Shown here: one piece after another, positions 18,402 to 27,672 of the stretch | Numbering within the stretch: the first letter of the stretch is position 1 | How the letters are laid out: every line of letters begins with the position of its first letter | DNA from: Azoarcus sp. KH32C | GTDB taxonomy: Bacteria; Pseudomonadota; Gammaproteobacteria; Burkholderiales; Rhodocyclaceae | Length of the DNA: 64,000 nt | NCBI RefSeq assembly: GCF_000349945.1 | Contig: NC_020548.1 | Coordinates: forward strand, 62,001 to 126,000 | Reading direction: 5' to 3' | Translations under genes and position numbers: made by a program | Notes under the pieces: generated by a model | The model's input: only the letters and a program-made list of their open reading frames with translations | Told to the model about the DNA's origin: nothing | Database searches by the model: none

Positions 18402-18764
18402 TCATTCTGTCGGAGCGAAGCCGTAGTACGAACCATAGGCGGAGGGAGCAGGCGCGTAGGCGGCAACCTTGATCGAATCGGTCACGGTGACCTGGTTGGT
18501 GAACCCGTCAACCCCGCCTTCTTCTCCCTGCCAACGTTCCTCGACTTCCTTGTCGCTCAGACCAATGAGCTTGAGGTTTTCGTCGAGGCGCTCCGAACGG
18601 TATTCGAAAGCCGTGTCATGGGCGATGAACAGGGTGTGGGGACAGGCCGTGATGCGTGTCTCGTCCGTTGGGTCGGCGCCCATGACGCGGGTGCCGCAGA
18701 AGGGACAGTGCACGGGCGTGTAGTAAAAGGTTTTGAGTTCGGTTCGCTGAATGGCGTTGTTCAT
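18402..18764 (-). CDS. Uncharacterised protein with a CPFC zinc-ribbon-like motif
   Basis: A 120-residue protein. ATG 18764 has AAGGAG 6 bases upstream and is preferred over the longer frame from 18812. Near the N-terminus it has VHCPFCGTRV and a later ACPHTLF, which could make a four-ligand zinc site with Cys and His. The C-terminus is rich in Ala, Tyr and Ser. There is no signal peptide. I do not recognise the family. It runs tail-to-tail with the AraC gene. Confidence 0.65.
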   Translation of the reverse strand: MNNAIQRTELKTFYYTPVHCPFCGTRVMGADPTDETRITACPHTLFIAHDTAFEYRSERLDENLKLIGLSDKEVEERWQGEEGGVDGFTNQVTVTDSIKVAAYAPAPSAYGSYYGFAPTE

Positions 18765-18842
18765 CGCGTGCTCCTTGTGGCTCGGAAATGGCTGGCCCTG
18801 GCCCGGCAGCAAATGCCGCCGCCAGAGAGAGCGCCGCGGGAA

Positions 18843-19014
18843 TCAGGCGATCTGGATACTGCTCGCTTGCTTGCCCTTGGGACCGCTAGTGATGTTGAAA
18901 CTCACCCGCTGGCCTTTGGCCAAGGTCTTGAAGCCGTGGGAATTAATTGCGGAAAGATGAGCGAAGAGATCTTCGCTGCCGCCAGAAATCGCTGCAGTGC
19001 ACAATACGTGCCAT
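18843..19014 (-). pseudogene. Cold-shock protein (CspA family) remnant with internal deletion
   Basis: The 3' part reads GGSEDLFAHLSAINSHGFKT, then LAKGQRVSFNITSGPKGKQA and ends SSIQIA, the unmistakable C-terminal two thirds of a CspA-type protein. A start ATG at 19014 gives MARIV, matching the usual first residues. Between the two, the RNA-binding strand with KGFGFI is missing, and the two halves are in different frames: 172 bp remain against about 205-210 bp for intact genes. The simplest reading is a deletion of roughly 35-40 bp that also shifted the frame. A sequence error cannot account for the lost RNP1 motif. Confidence 0.7.
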
Positions 19015-19135
19015 TGCATCAAATAGCAAACGGATTGCTGAACGCCATCCACAACGCGAAGCGGTCACGCCTGTCCGCGTATACCATCTCGGATGGGCAT
19101 CGGAGCGCACAATAGTCTGGTCTGCGCCAATCGTC

Positions 19136-19597
19136 ATGACAGCCACTCAACTTTCCTGCGGTCTCCTGGTCATCAACGAACTAGGCGAACTTCTTGTCGG
19201 TCATTCGACGGGGAGTCGCCATTGGGACCTACCCAAGGGGCTCATCGAAGAGGCAGAGGATCCGGCCAATTGCGCGCTGAGGGAGGCCCGGGAGGAATTC
19301 GGGCTCATGTTCGGTCCTGAGCAGCTCGTCGACCTGGGTCGCCACGCCTACTACCGCGGGAAGGACCTGCACCTTTTCACCGTTCGCACTTCCTCTGCCG
19401 AGACTCGCCCGGACCAGTGCAGGTGCACCAGCTACTTCGATCACTATGCAACGGGCAAAAGGGTGCCGGAAATCGATGGCTTCGCCTGGGCAGATGATGT
19501 GCAGTTGGACGGCTGGCTGGCAAAGAACATGCGCAGGCTGCTTCTCGAAAACGGTTTGTTGGCCCGCGCCCGTATACTGGCGGGAATCGGTCAATAA
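19136..19597 (+). CDS. Nudix hydrolase
   Basis: A 153-residue protein from ATG 19136. It has a perfect Nudix box: GLIEEAEDPANCALREAREE followed by FGL fits G-x5-E-x7-REUxEExGU, with the metal-binding glutamates present. A conserved HWDLPKG precedes it. It would hydrolyse a nucleoside diphosphate linked to another moiety, in the cytoplasm. The clear MTATQLSCGLLV start strand supports the chosen ATG; no strong ribosome site is visible. It is divergent from the cold-shock remnant. Confidence 0.88.
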   Translation: MTATQLSCGLLVINELGELLVGHSTGSRHWDLPKGLIEEAEDPANCALREAREEFGLMFGPEQLVDLGRHAYYRGKDLHLFTVRTSSAETRPDQCRCTSYFDHYATGKRVPEIDGFAWADDVQLDGWLAKNMRRLLLENGLLARARILAGIGQ

Positions 19598-19641
19598 TGA
19601 CACTGCAATTCTCGGCGCGCGAGTAAAACCCGCGCCCCGCC

Positions 19642-20544
19642 TCACCGCCGCAACTCGAAATACAAGGCCCGAATCATCCGCTCTGCCTGCCCGAGATACC
19701 CGCGGCCGAAGAGGTTGAGGTGGTTCAAGACGTGGTAGAGGTTGTAGAGCGTCTTGCGCTGCTCGTAGCCTTCCGCGAGCGGCCAGGCGGTGCGGTAGGT
19801 GGCGTAGAAGGCCGACGGGAAGCCGCCGAAGAGTTCGCTCATCGCGAGGTCGGCGTCGCGGTCGCCGCGGTAGACGGCGGGATCGAAGATCACGGGGCGG
19901 CCCTGGACGTCCATCGCGGCATTGCCGTTCCACAGGTCGCCATGAAGCAGGCTCGGGCGCGGACGGTAGTCGAGGAACAGGGCCGGGACGCGTTCGAGCA
20001 GGTGGTCAGCTTCGCGTCCGATGGCGCCGGCGTAGCCCGTGGCACGGGCCATTTTCAGTTGCGGGATCAGCCGGTGGTTCACGAAGAAGTGGGCCCAGCC
20101 GTCGTCCTGCGTATTGCTTTGCGGGTTGGCGCCGATGAAGTTGTCGCGGGTCCAGCCGAAGTGCTCGCCGCTGTCGCGATGCAGTTCCACCAAGGCTTCG
20201 GCGAAGCGCTGCCCATCGCCGGCGTCGGCAAGCGGGCGCATTTCGATGTGCTCGAGCAGCAGGAAGGCTTCGTCTTCGGTGGCGCCCCAAGCCAGGGAGC
20301 GCGGCACGCGGAAGGCATCACAGGCACCGAGCGCGGTCAGGCCGTCGACTTCGGCCTCGAACATCGGCAGCGTGCTCGCATCGTTCAGCTTGAGGAAGTA
20401 GCGGCCGCCGCCGGCCCTGACTTCGAGGGCGCGATGGATGCAGCCCCCACCGATGGCGCGAAGCTCGGCGCCGGAAAAGTCGATGCCGCTCGCGGTCTTG
20501 AGAGCCTTCGCGAGTTCGGCGCTCAGCGTTGAGGAATGCTCCAC
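19642..20544 (-). CDS. Fructosamine kinase family protein
   Basis: A 300-residue protein of the fructosamine/ketosamine-3-kinase family. GGGCIHRALEV near residue 30, the ATP-site lysine in YFLKLNDAS, FIGANPQSNTQDDGWAHFF, the catalytic LLHGDLWNGNAAMD and the metal-binding IFDPAVYRGDRDADLAM are all present. These kinases phosphorylate Amadori products so they break down spontaneously, repairing glycated proteins. GTG 20544 (VEHSSTLSAEL) with GAGG upstream is the best start; no ATG exists nearby in frame. Next to the Nudix gene it may form part of a small damage-clearance group. Confidence 0.85.
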   Translation of the reverse strand: MEHSSTLSAELAKALKTASGIDFSGAELRAIGGGCIHRALEVRAGGGRYFLKLNDASTLPMFEAEVDGLTALGACDAFRVPRSLAWGATEDEAFLLLEHIEMRPLADAGDGQRFAEALVELHRDSGEHFGWTRDNFIGANPQSNTQDDGWAHFFVNHRLIPQLKMARATGYAGAIGREADHLLERVPALFLDYRPRPSLLHGDLWNGNAAMDVQGRPVIFDPAVYRGDRDADLAMSELFGGFPSAFYATYRTAWPLAEGYEQRKTLYNLYHVLNHLNLFGRGYLGQAERMIRALYFELRR

Positions 20545-20647
20545 CGAAGATGCCTCGTTCGTAGGTGAAAAAGGGTGCAAGAGATTCCGAATGATCCCCT
20601 CTTGCAAAAGGATTGGGCAAGCGACGCGCCCGACGAGGCGGGTGGCG

Positions 20648-21469
20648 TCAGGGCGCGTCGCGTCCGCCGTCCGGTCCCGAATCCTCCGCCAGATTCCGTG
20701 CGTACTGACCGCCCTCCCCGCGCCAGAAATCGCGGTCGGCGGCACGCACGCGTTGCGCGGCGTGCTCCATGTGTTCGGCTGCCGCCGCGCGGGCGGCATC
20801 GGGGTCGCTGGCGGCAATCGCGGCGACGATCTTTTCGTGTTCGGACATGACCTGGCGGGCGAAATCCTCGCGCCGCGCCTCGTTGGCGCGTGTCACCTTC
20901 ACGGCCGAGCGGATCGGCTGAGCGAACATCTCGATGAAGCGCACCCAGTAGGGATTGCCGGTCGCCGCGGCGATCGTGCGGTGGAAGCGCGCGTCCTCCT
21001 CGACGCCGTCCGAGCCGGAGGCGACGGCCTCGGCGATGCGGCGTAGCGCGTATTCGATTTCGGCGAGCTGACCGGGGCTGCGGCGCACGGCGGCGAGCGC
21101 TGCGGTTTCGGCTTCGACACCGCGCCGCACTTCGATCAGGTTGAGGAGCGCCTGGATGGACTCGTCGGTCAGGCGATCGCCGCCGAAGGTCTGCGCAGCG
21201 TCGGCGTTGCAGACGAAGGCGCCGCTGCCCTTGCGGGTTTCCAGCAATCCATCGGCCTTCAGGATCGCGATCGCCTCGCGGATGACCGTGCGGCTGACGC
21301 CGAAATGCTGCGCCATCGCCTGCTCGGAAGGCAGCCGCGTACCGGGCGGCAGGTCGTCTTCACGAATCTTGGTCAGCAGCCGCTCCGCGACGCGCGAGGC
21401 AAGACTACCTGTCGCAAATCCGCCCGCATCGCGAACGCCGGGGCGCGTCGCAGGGAAATTGCCGTCCAT
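20648..21469 (-). CDS. GntR-family (FadR/FCD subfamily) regulator of the threonate/erythronate operon
   Basis: A 273-residue regulator. The N-terminal winged HTH (LPSEQAMAQHFGVSRTVIREAI) is followed by an all-helical FCD ligand domain with the metal-site residues in EDARFHRTIAAATGN and SEHEKIVAAI. ATG 21469 is preferred over 21529 because of a GGAG site and because it gives the usual short N-terminus. It is divergent from the operon that starts with the MFS carrier at 21668. A repressor released by an acid sugar or its oxidised product is the expected mode. Confidence 0.88.
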   Translation of the reverse strand: MDGNFPATRPGVRDAGGFATGSLASRVAERLLTKIREDDLPPGTRLPSEQAMAQHFGVSRTVIREAIAILKADGLLETRKGSGAFVCNADAAQTFGGDRLTDESIQALLNLIEVRRGVEAETAALAAVRRSPGQLAEIEYALRRIAEAVASGSDGVEEDARFHRTIAAATGNPYWVRFIEMFAQPIRSAVKVTRANEARREDFARQVMSEHEKIVAAIAASDPDAARAAAAEHMEHAAQRVRAADRDFWRGEGGQYARNLAEDSGPDGGRDAP

Positions 21470-21491
21470 TGCCTCTTCTCCAATCCCAAAG

Positions 21492-21502
21492 CTGTACGAC
21501 AA
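21492..21502. promoter_or_regulatory. Possible GntR operator
   Basis: CTGTACGACAA fits the TNGT-N3-ACNA consensus of FadR-type GntR regulators at all but the first base. It lies 23 bp upstream of the gntR start, in the divergent gap, so it could mediate autoregulation or control of the operon. Confidence 0.3.
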
Positions 21503-21667
21503 CTCTACAACTTGCATCGATAAATTCAATCTTGACTTCCATGGGATCGTTTTATAACCTGCAAACAGACAGCTTTAATACAGCTTTGTGACAACTAAGA
21601 CCCGGAACGGGCGAGCGGGAAACAAGGCTGAAGGCGGTCCATTCCACACATAAGAGGAGACAACGCG

Positions 21668-22999
21668 ATGAGCAATTCCGCCATGCAGGCGGCCGTGGAT
21701 GCGGTCGATGTCCTGCCAACCGCATCCGCCGACGACGAGATTTCGATCTATCGCAAGGTGACCTGGCGCCTGCTGCCCTTCCTGATGCTGTGCTACGTCG
21801 TCGCCTACCTGGACCGGGTCAACGTCGGCTTCGCGAAGCTGCAGATGCTGAGCGACCTGCAATTCAGCGAAACCGTGTACGGCCTGGGCGCCGGGATCTT
21901 CTTCTTCGGCTATTTCCTGTTCGAGGTCCCGAGCAACATCATCCTCCACCGCGTCGGCGCACGGGTCTGGATCGCCCGCATCATGATCACGTGGGGCCTG
22001 ATCTCGGGCGCCTTCACCTTCGTCCGCACGCCCGAGATGTTCTACTTCATGCGATTCCTGCTCGGGGCTGCGGAGGCGGGCTTCTTCCCCGGCATCATCC
22101 TCTACCTCACCTACTGGTATCCGGCCGAACGCCGCGCACGCATCATCGCGACCTTCATGACGGCGATTCCGCTGTCGGGCGTCGTCGGCGGACCGCTCTC
22201 GGGCTGGATCATGGAGTCGTTTGCGGGTACCAACGGCCTGAGCGGCTGGCAGTGGATGTTCGTGATCGAGGCCGTCCCGGCGATCCTCCTCGGCGTTGCC
22301 GTCTTGCTCTACCTCGACAACGGCATCCGCTCCGCGAAATGGCTGAGCGAAAACGAGAAGCGCGTGCTCGAGCACAACGTGTCGCGCGATGCGCACGGCA
22401 AGGCGCAGCACCATTCGCTGCGCGCCGTGTTCGCCGACCGCCGCGTGTGGCTGATGGCCTTCATCTACTTCTGCTGCGTGATGGGGCAGTACGGCCTCAC
22501 CTTCTGGATGCCGTCGCTGATCAAGGCGGCGGGCGTGAAGGGCGTGCTCAACGTCGGCCTCTTCACCGCGATTCCGTTCTCGACCGCCGTCGTCGCGATG
22601 ATTCTTTTCGGCCGCAGCTCGGACAAGCACCGCGAGCGCCGCTGGCACCTGGCCATTCCCATGCTGCTCGGCGCGGTCGGCCTGGTCGGCAGCACGCTCG
22701 CCAGCGGCCAGACCAACGTCGCGATCGCCTTCCTGTCGCTCGCCGCGGCCGGCGTGATCACCTCGGCGCCGCTGTTCTGGAGCCTGCCGACCGCCTTCCT
22801 CGGCGGCGTGGGCGCCGCGGCCGGTATCGCGGCGATCAACTCGGTCGGCAACCTCTCCGGTTTTGCGAGCCCCTTCCTGATCGGCTGGCTGAAGGACCTC
22901 ACGCAGAGCACCGACATCGGCATGTACGTGCTGGCCGGCGTTCTCGTGGCCGGTGCGATCACGGTGCTGAACGTGCCGGCGCGGCTCGTGAATCGCTGA
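21668..22999 (+). CDS. MFS transporter (ACS family), probable threonate/erythronate carrier
   Basis: A 443-residue membrane protein with 12 hydrophobic segments of the anion:cation symporter family: VVAYLDRVNVGFAKL in helix 1, LFEVPSNIILHRVGAR, and FLLGAAEAGFFPGIILY. The AGGAG site upstream supports ATG 21668. It is first in the catabolic operon and would import the four-carbon sugar acid with protons. It is clearly homologous to the interrupted tartrate carrier at 8493, including an identical stretch of bases around the RFLLGAAEAGFF segment, and shows what residue that gene lost. Confidence 0.88.
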   Translation: MSNSAMQAAVDAVDVLPTASADDEISIYRKVTWRLLPFLMLCYVVAYLDRVNVGFAKLQMLSDLQFSETVYGLGAGIFFFGYFLFEVPSNIILHRVGARVWIARIMITWGLISGAFTFVRTPEMFYFMRFLLGAAEAGFFPGIILYLTYWYPAERRARIIATFMTAIPLSGVVGGPLSGWIMESFAGTNGLSGWQWMFVIEAVPAILLGVAVLLYLDNGIRSAKWLSENEKRVLEHNVSRDAHGKAQHHSLRAVFADRRVWLMAFIYFCCVMGQYGLTFWMPSLIKAAGVKGVLNVGLFTAIPFSTAVVAMILFGRSSDKHRERRWHLAIPMLLGAVGLVGSTLASGQTNVAIAFLSLAAAGVITSAPLFWSLPTAFLGGVGAAAGIAAINSVGNLSGFASPFLIGWLKDLTQSTDIGMYVLAGVLVAGAITVLNVPARLVNR

Positions 23000-23023
23000 T
23001 TTGAAACCATAGGAGCAGCAAGA

Positions 23024-23929
23024 ATGAATCAGACAATTCGCAGGGTCGGCGTCATCGGCCTGGGCGCCATGGGGATGGGCGTCGCCCAGTCCCTGCTGCG
23101 CAACGGCTTCGAAGTCCACGCCTTCGACGTCCGCGCCGAGGCACTGCAGAAGATCGCCGACGCGGGCGGCCACCCCGCTGCGACGCCGGCGGCGCTGGCA
23201 GCCACGGTCGATGCGATGCTGATCCTGGTCGTCAATGCGCAGCAGACCGAGGACGTGCTCTTCGGCGAGAACGGCGCGGCGGCGCGTCTCGCCCCGGGAT
23301 CCGTCGTGATCGCGAGCGTGACGGTCTCGCCCGAGTTCGCCGAAGCCCTCGGCGAACGGCTCGGTGCGATGGGCCTGCAGTTCATCGACGCACCGGTCTC
23401 CGGCGGCGCAGCAAAGGCCGCAAGCGGCCAGATGTCGGTGATGGCCGCGGGCGCGCCGGCCGCCTTCGAACGCTGCGAGGCGCTCTTCCAGGCGATCTGC
23501 GCGAATCTCTACCGCCTGGGCGACAAGCCTGGACAGGGCTCCAAGGTCAAGATGATCAACCAGCTCCTCGCCGGCGTGCATATCGCCGCCGCCGCGGAGG
23601 CGATGGCGCTGGGCCTCAAGGCGGGCTGCGATCCGCAGGCGCTGTACGAAGTCATCACGAACAGCGCCGGCAGCTCGTGGATGTTCCAGAACCGCGTGCC
23701 GCACATCCTCGCGGGCGACTACACGCCGCTGTCGGCGGTGAATATCTTCGTGAAGGATCTCGGCATCGTCCTCGACTACGCGAAGAAGAGCTTCTTCCCG
23801 CTGCCGCTGTCGGCGACCGCGCACCAGATGTTCCTGCAGGCCTCGGCGGGCGGGCATGGCGGTGAGGACGACTCGGCGGTGGTGAAGATTTTCCCCGGCA
23901 TCGAATTGCCGGCCGCCAAGGAGCACTGA
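23024..23929 (+). CDS. ltnD: L-threonate dehydrogenase (3-hydroxyisobutyrate dehydrogenase family)
   Basis: A 301-residue beta-hydroxyacid dehydrogenase. VGVIGLGAMGMGVAQSLL is the NAD site, DAPVSGGAAKAASGQ the substrate loop, and KMINQLLAGVHIAAAAEAMA carries the catalytic lysine. It would oxidise L-threonate at C2 to 2-oxo-tetronate. The assignment to LtnD within the large family comes from its position with otnK, otnC and otnI. It lies 24 bp after the transporter and 1 bp before otnK. Confidence 0.88.
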   Translation: MNQTIRRVGVIGLGAMGMGVAQSLLRNGFEVHAFDVRAEALQKIADAGGHPAATPAALAATVDAMLILVVNAQQTEDVLFGENGAAARLAPGSVVIASVTVSPEFAEALGERLGAMGLQFIDAPVSGGAAKAASGQMSVMAAGAPAAFERCEALFQAICANLYRLGDKPGQGSKVKMINQLLAGVHIAAAAEAMALGLKAGCDPQALYEVITNSAGSSWMFQNRVPHILAGDYTPLSAVNIFVKDLGIVLDYAKKSFFPLPLSATAHQMFLQASAGGHGGEDDSAVVKIFPGIELPAAKEH

Positions 23930-23930
23930 A

Positions 23931-25202
23931 ATGGCCGTCCTGCTTGGATGCATCGCGGACGACTTCACCGGCGGCACGGACCTCGCGGGCATGCTGGTCA
24001 AGGCCGGCATGCGCACCGTCCAGATGATCGGGGTGCCGCAGGGCCCGCTGCCTGAGGATGTCGACGCCGTTGTGATCGCGCTGAAGTCGCGCACCTGTCC
24101 GGTGGACGAGGCGGTCGCCGACTCGCTCGCCGCCCTCGCCGCACTGCGCGCCGCCGGTTGCCGGCAGTTCTTCTTCAAGTACTGCTCGACCTTCGACTCG
24201 ACCCCGCAGGGGAACATCGGCCCCGTCGCCGAAGCCTTGATGGCCGCGCTCGGCACCGATTTCACGATCGCCTGCCCGGCCTTCCCGGCGAATGGCCGAA
24301 CGATCTACCAGGGTCATCTCTTCGTCGGCGAACAGCTGCTGTCGGATTCGGGGATGCGCCGTCATCCGCTGACGCCGATGACGGATGCGAACCTCGTGCG
24401 CGTGCTGCAGCAGCAGGTGAAGGGCCGGGTCGGATTGGCCGCACAGGCGACGGTGAGCCGCGGCGCGGAGGCGATCGTGGCGCGCTTCGACGAACTGCGT
24501 CGTAGCGGGCACGCCTTCGCGGTCGTCGACGCCCTCGCCGACCAGGATCTGCTCGCGATCGGCGCCGCCTGCACGGACCTGCCGCTCGTCACCGGTGGAT
24601 CGGGCATCGCGCTGGGCCTGCCGGAGAACTTCCGCCGACGCGGTTTGCTCGCGCCGGTCGAATCGGCCGCGCTTCCGGCAACCGGTGGCCTGCGAGCGGT
24701 CGTCGCCGGCAGTTGTTCGATCGCGACCCTTGGCCAGGTAGCGGCGATGAGCGCGCGTCATCCGGCCTTCAACGTCGATCCGATCCGACTCGCGCGCGGC
24801 GAGGACGTCGCCGGCGAAGCACTCGCGTGGGCGACCGACCGCATTCGCCGCGAACCCGTGCTCGTCTATGCGACCGCCGCCCCCGAAGCGGTGCGCGAGA
24901 TCCAGGAGGCACTGGGCGTGGAACGCGCGGGCAGTCTGGTCGAAGACACGTTGGCACGCATCGCGACCGGTCTCGTCGACCTGGGCGTGGGGCAGATGAT
25001 CGTCGCCGGCGGCGAGACGTCGGGTGCAGTCGTGAAGGCGCTCGGCGTCAGCGGCCTGCGCATCGGGCCGGAGATCGATCCGGGCGTGCCCTGGACGGTC
25101 GCGATCCACGACGACACGAAGCCGCCCCTCGCGCTGGCGCTCAAGTCCGGCAACTTCGGCAGCCCCGACTTCTTCCTCAAGGCCTGGAACGCCCTGCAAT
25201 GA
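23931..25202 (+). CDS. otnK: 3-oxo-tetronate kinase (four-carbon acid sugar kinase)
   Basis: A 423-residue kinase of the former DUF1537 family. The N-terminal domain begins LLGCIADDFTGGTDLAGMLV with the substrate-binding aspartates. The C-terminal ATP domain has AVVAGSCSIATLGQV and IVAGGETSGAVVKALG. It would phosphorylate 3-oxo-tetronate at C4. The stop overlaps the start of the decarboxylase gene by 4 bp (ATGA), typical of tight coupling in this pathway. Confidence 0.92.
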   Translation: MAVLLGCIADDFTGGTDLAGMLVKAGMRTVQMIGVPQGPLPEDVDAVVIALKSRTCPVDEAVADSLAALAALRAAGCRQFFFKYCSTFDSTPQGNIGPVAEALMAALGTDFTIACPAFPANGRTIYQGHLFVGEQLLSDSGMRRHPLTPMTDANLVRVLQQQVKGRVGLAAQATVSRGAEAIVARFDELRRSGHAFAVVDALADQDLLAIGAACTDLPLVTGGSGIALGLPENFRRRGLLAPVESAALPATGGLRAVVAGSCSIATLGQVAAMSARHPAFNVDPIRLARGEDVAGEALAWATDRIRREPVLVYATAAPEAVREIQEALGVERAGSLVEDTLARIATGLVDLGVGQMIVAGGETSGAVVKALGVSGLRIGPEIDPGVPWTVAIHDDTKPPLALALKSGNFGSPDFFLKAWNALQ

Positions 25203-25861
25203 GCGCCGCGATCTCCATCCACCGCGACGAGAACCGCCTGCGCGAGGAGATCGTCGAAGTCGGCCGCTCGCTCTTCGACCGCGGCCTGACGGCCGGCAGC
25301 AGCGGCAACATCAGCGTGCGGCTCGACGACGGCTGGCTACTGACGCCGACCAACGCCTGCCTCGGCCGCCTCGATCCCGCCCGGCTGGCGAAGCTCGACT
25401 GGAACGGCCGCGTCGTGAGCGGCGATGCGCCGTCGAAGGAAGCCTTCCTCCATCGCGCGATGTACGAGGAGCGCCAGGGCGCCGGCGCCATCGTGCATCT
25501 GCACAGCACGCACTCCGCGGCCGTCTCCTGCATGTGCGGCCTGGACCACGCGGACTGCCTGCCGCCGCTCACCGCCTACTACGTGATGAAGATCGGCCGC
25601 CTGCCGCTGATTCCCTACCACCGCCCCGGCGACCCGGCGCTCGGCGATGCGATTCGCGGACTCGCGGGCAGGCACAGCGCGGTGCTGCTCGCCAACCACG
25701 GCCCGGTCGTCTCCGGGCGCTCGCTCGAAGCGGCCCTTTACGCCACCGAAGAACTGGAGGAGACCGCCAAGCTTTTTCTCCTCCTCCGCAACATCCCGAC
25801 GCGGCCGCTGGATGCCGCACAGATCGAAGAACTGAAGTCGACCTTCGGGCTCGACCTTTGA
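25199..25861 (+). CDS. otnC: 3-oxo-tetronate 4-phosphate decarboxylase (class II aldolase family)
   Basis: A 220-residue class II aldolase/adducin-family protein. AGSSGNISVRLDDG is the phosphate loop, HLHSTHSAAVS supplies two zinc-binding histidines and LLANHGPVVSG the third. In this operon context it decarboxylates 3-oxo-tetronate 4-phosphate to dihydroxyacetone phosphate, which joins glycolysis. Its start overlaps the otnK stop. Confidence 0.9.
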   Translation: MSAAISIHRDENRLREEIVEVGRSLFDRGLTAGSSGNISVRLDDGWLLTPTNACLGRLDPARLAKLDWNGRVVSGDAPSKEAFLHRAMYEERQGAGAIVHLHSTHSAAVSCMCGLDHADCLPPLTAYYVMKIGRLPLIPYHRPGDPALGDAIRGLAGRHSAVLLANHGPVVSGRSLEAALYATEELEETAKLFLLLRNIPTRPLDAAQIEELKSTFGLDL

Positions 25862-25874
25862 ACCGAGGATCCCT

Positions 25875-26654
25875 ATGCCCCGATTTGCCGCCAACCTGAC
25901 GATGATGTTCACCGAAGTCCCCTTCCCCGAGCGCTTCGCGCGCGCGGCGAAAGCGGGCTTCAAGGGCGTCGAGTTTCTGTTCCCTTACGACCACGCACCG
26001 GCCGAGGTCGCCGTCTGGCTGCGCGAAAATGGCCTCGCGAACGCCCTCTTCAACCTGCCACCCGGCGACTGGGCGGCCGGCGAACGCGGCATCGCAGCCC
26101 TGCCCGGCCGCGAAGAGGAATTCCGTGCGAGCGTCGCCACCGCCCTGCGCTATGCGCTGGCGCAGGGCACGCCGTGCCTGCATGCGATGGCGGGACTCGT
26201 CCCGGCGGGCGCCGATCGCATTGCCTTCCGCGAGACCTTCATCGCCAACCTGCGCTACGCCGCACGCGAACTCGCGGCCCACGGCCGCACGCTGCTGATC
26301 GAACCGATCAATCCGCGCGACATGCCCGGCTACTTCCTCAACAGCCAGGCCGAGGCGCATGCGATTCGCGAAGCGGTCGGCGAGCCGAACCTGAAGGTGC
26401 AGATGGACTTCTATCACGCGCAGATCGTCGAGGGCGATCTCGCGACGACCTTCCGCAAGTACTTCGCCGATATCGGCCACGTGCAGATCGCGAGCGTGCC
26501 CGAGCGCCACGAGCCCGACGATGGCGAAGTCAATTACACCTATCTGTTCCGTCTGCTCGACGAGCTCGGTTACGCCGGCTGGGTCGGTTGCGAATACCGG
26601 CCGCGCGGGAAGACCGAAGACGGCCTGGGCTGGCTCAAGACGATCGCACTCTGA
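25875..26654 (+). CDS. otnI: 2-oxo-tetronate isomerase (hydroxypyruvate isomerase family)
   Basis: A 259-residue TIM-barrel protein of the Hyi/xylose-isomerase-like group. It has FKGVEFLFPYDHAP, LIEPINPRDMPGYFL with the metal-binding glutamate, VQMDFYHAQIVEGDL, and the closing GHVQIASVPERHEPDDGEVNY and GCEYRP. It would convert 2-oxo-tetronate into 3-oxo-tetronate, linking both dehydrogenases to OtnK. It follows otnC by 13 bp. Confidence 0.9.
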   Translation: MPRFAANLTMMFTEVPFPERFARAAKAGFKGVEFLFPYDHAPAEVAVWLRENGLANALFNLPPGDWAAGERGIAALPGREEEFRASVATALRYALAQGTPCLHAMAGLVPAGADRIAFRETFIANLRYAARELAAHGRTLLIEPINPRDMPGYFLNSQAEAHAIREAVGEPNLKVQMDFYHAQIVEGDLATTFRKYFADIGHVQIASVPERHEPDDGEVNYTYLFRLLDELGYAGWVGCEYRPRGKTEDGLGWLKTIAL

Positions 26655-26667
26655 CAAGGACACCAAG

Positions 26668-27672
26668 ATGAAAGTCGTGATAACCGGCGGGGCCGGATTC
26701 CTGGGCCAGCGCCTGGCCCGTCGACTGCTGCAGCGTGGCACCCTCGTCGGCGCCGAAGGCCGGGAACAGGCCATTCGCGAGATTGTGTTGCTGGACGTCG
26801 TCGCACCGCAGGACGTCTCCGACCCCAGGATCAGCGTCGTCACCGGCGACATCTCCGACCCGAACGTGCTGGCCCGCGCGATCGACCGCGACACCACTGC
26901 CGTCTTCCATCTCGCAGCCGTCGTCAGCGGCCAGGCGGAAGCGTCCTTCGACCTCGGGATGCGCATCAATCTCGATGCGTCCCGCGCGCTGCTGGAGACC
27001 TGCCGCGGGCTCGGGCAGCGGCCCAAGGTGATCTTCACGAGCTCGGTCGCGGTCTATGGCGGTGCGCTGCCGGCTGTCGTCCGCGACGACACCGCACTCG
27101 ACCCGCGCTCGTCCTACGGCGTGCAGAAGGCGATCGGCGAGCTGCTGCTGAGCGACTACAGCCGCCGCGGCTTCGTCGACGGCCGCGTGCTGCGCCTGCC
27201 GACCATCAGCGTGCGGCCCGGCAAGCCGAACCAGGCGGCGTCGAGCTTCGCGAGCGGCATCATCCGCGAGCCGCTTTCCGGAGAAGAAGCGATCTGCCCC
27301 GTCACGGCAGACACGCGGCTGTGGCTGCTGTCGCCGCGGCGCGCGATCGAGTGCCTGATCGCCGGCCACGACCTCTCGGCCGACGCGCTCGGCGACCGCC
27401 GCATCATCAACCTGCCCGGGATTTCGGTGAGCGTCTCCGAGATGGTGGCGGCCCTCGAAACCGTGGCCGGCCCCGAAGCCGTCGCCCGCATCCGCTGGCA
27501 GCCCGACGCGACGATCCAGCGCATCGTCGGCAGCTGGCCGGGCGCCTGGGATACTGCGCGGGCCGGGCAGCTGGGGCTCGCGGGCGATCCGGACTTCGTC
27601 AGCATCGTGCGCGCCTACGTCGAGGACGACCTGCCGGCCGCGGTCGGTACTTCGACACTACGCGCGGCTTGA
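26668..27672 (+). CDS. denD: D-erythronate dehydrogenase (extended SDR family)
   Basis: A 334-residue extended short-chain dehydrogenase. KVVITGGAGFLGQRLARRLL is the NAD site, the catalytic serine is in FTSSVAVYGG and the YxxxK pair in SYGVQKAIGELLL. DenD oxidises D-erythronate to 2-oxo-tetronate, giving this operon entry points for both epimeric acids. ATG 26668 follows an AAGGA site. It is the last gene of the series that begins with the MFS carrier. Confidence 0.9.
   Translation: MKVVITGGAGFLGQRLARRLLQRGTLVGAEGREQAIREIVLLDVVAPQDVSDPRISVVTGDISDPNVLARAIDRDTTAVFHLAAVVSGQAEASFDLGMRINLDASRALLETCRGLGQRPKVIFTSSVAVYGGALPAVVRDDTALDPRSSYGVQKAIGELLLSDYSRRGFVDGRVLRLPTISVRPGKPNQAASSFASGIIREPLSGEEAICPVTADTRLWLLSPRRAIECLIAGHDLSADALGDRRIINLPGISVSVSEMVAALETVAGPEAVARIRWQPDATIQRIVGSWPGAWDTARAGQLGLAGDPDFVSIVRAYVEDDLPAAVGTSTLRAA

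Noticed and set aside
21575..24265. Minus-strand 896-codon frame opposite the MFS carrier, ltnD and part of otnK
   Set aside because: Composition of a shadow; the plus-strand genes are a known pathway.
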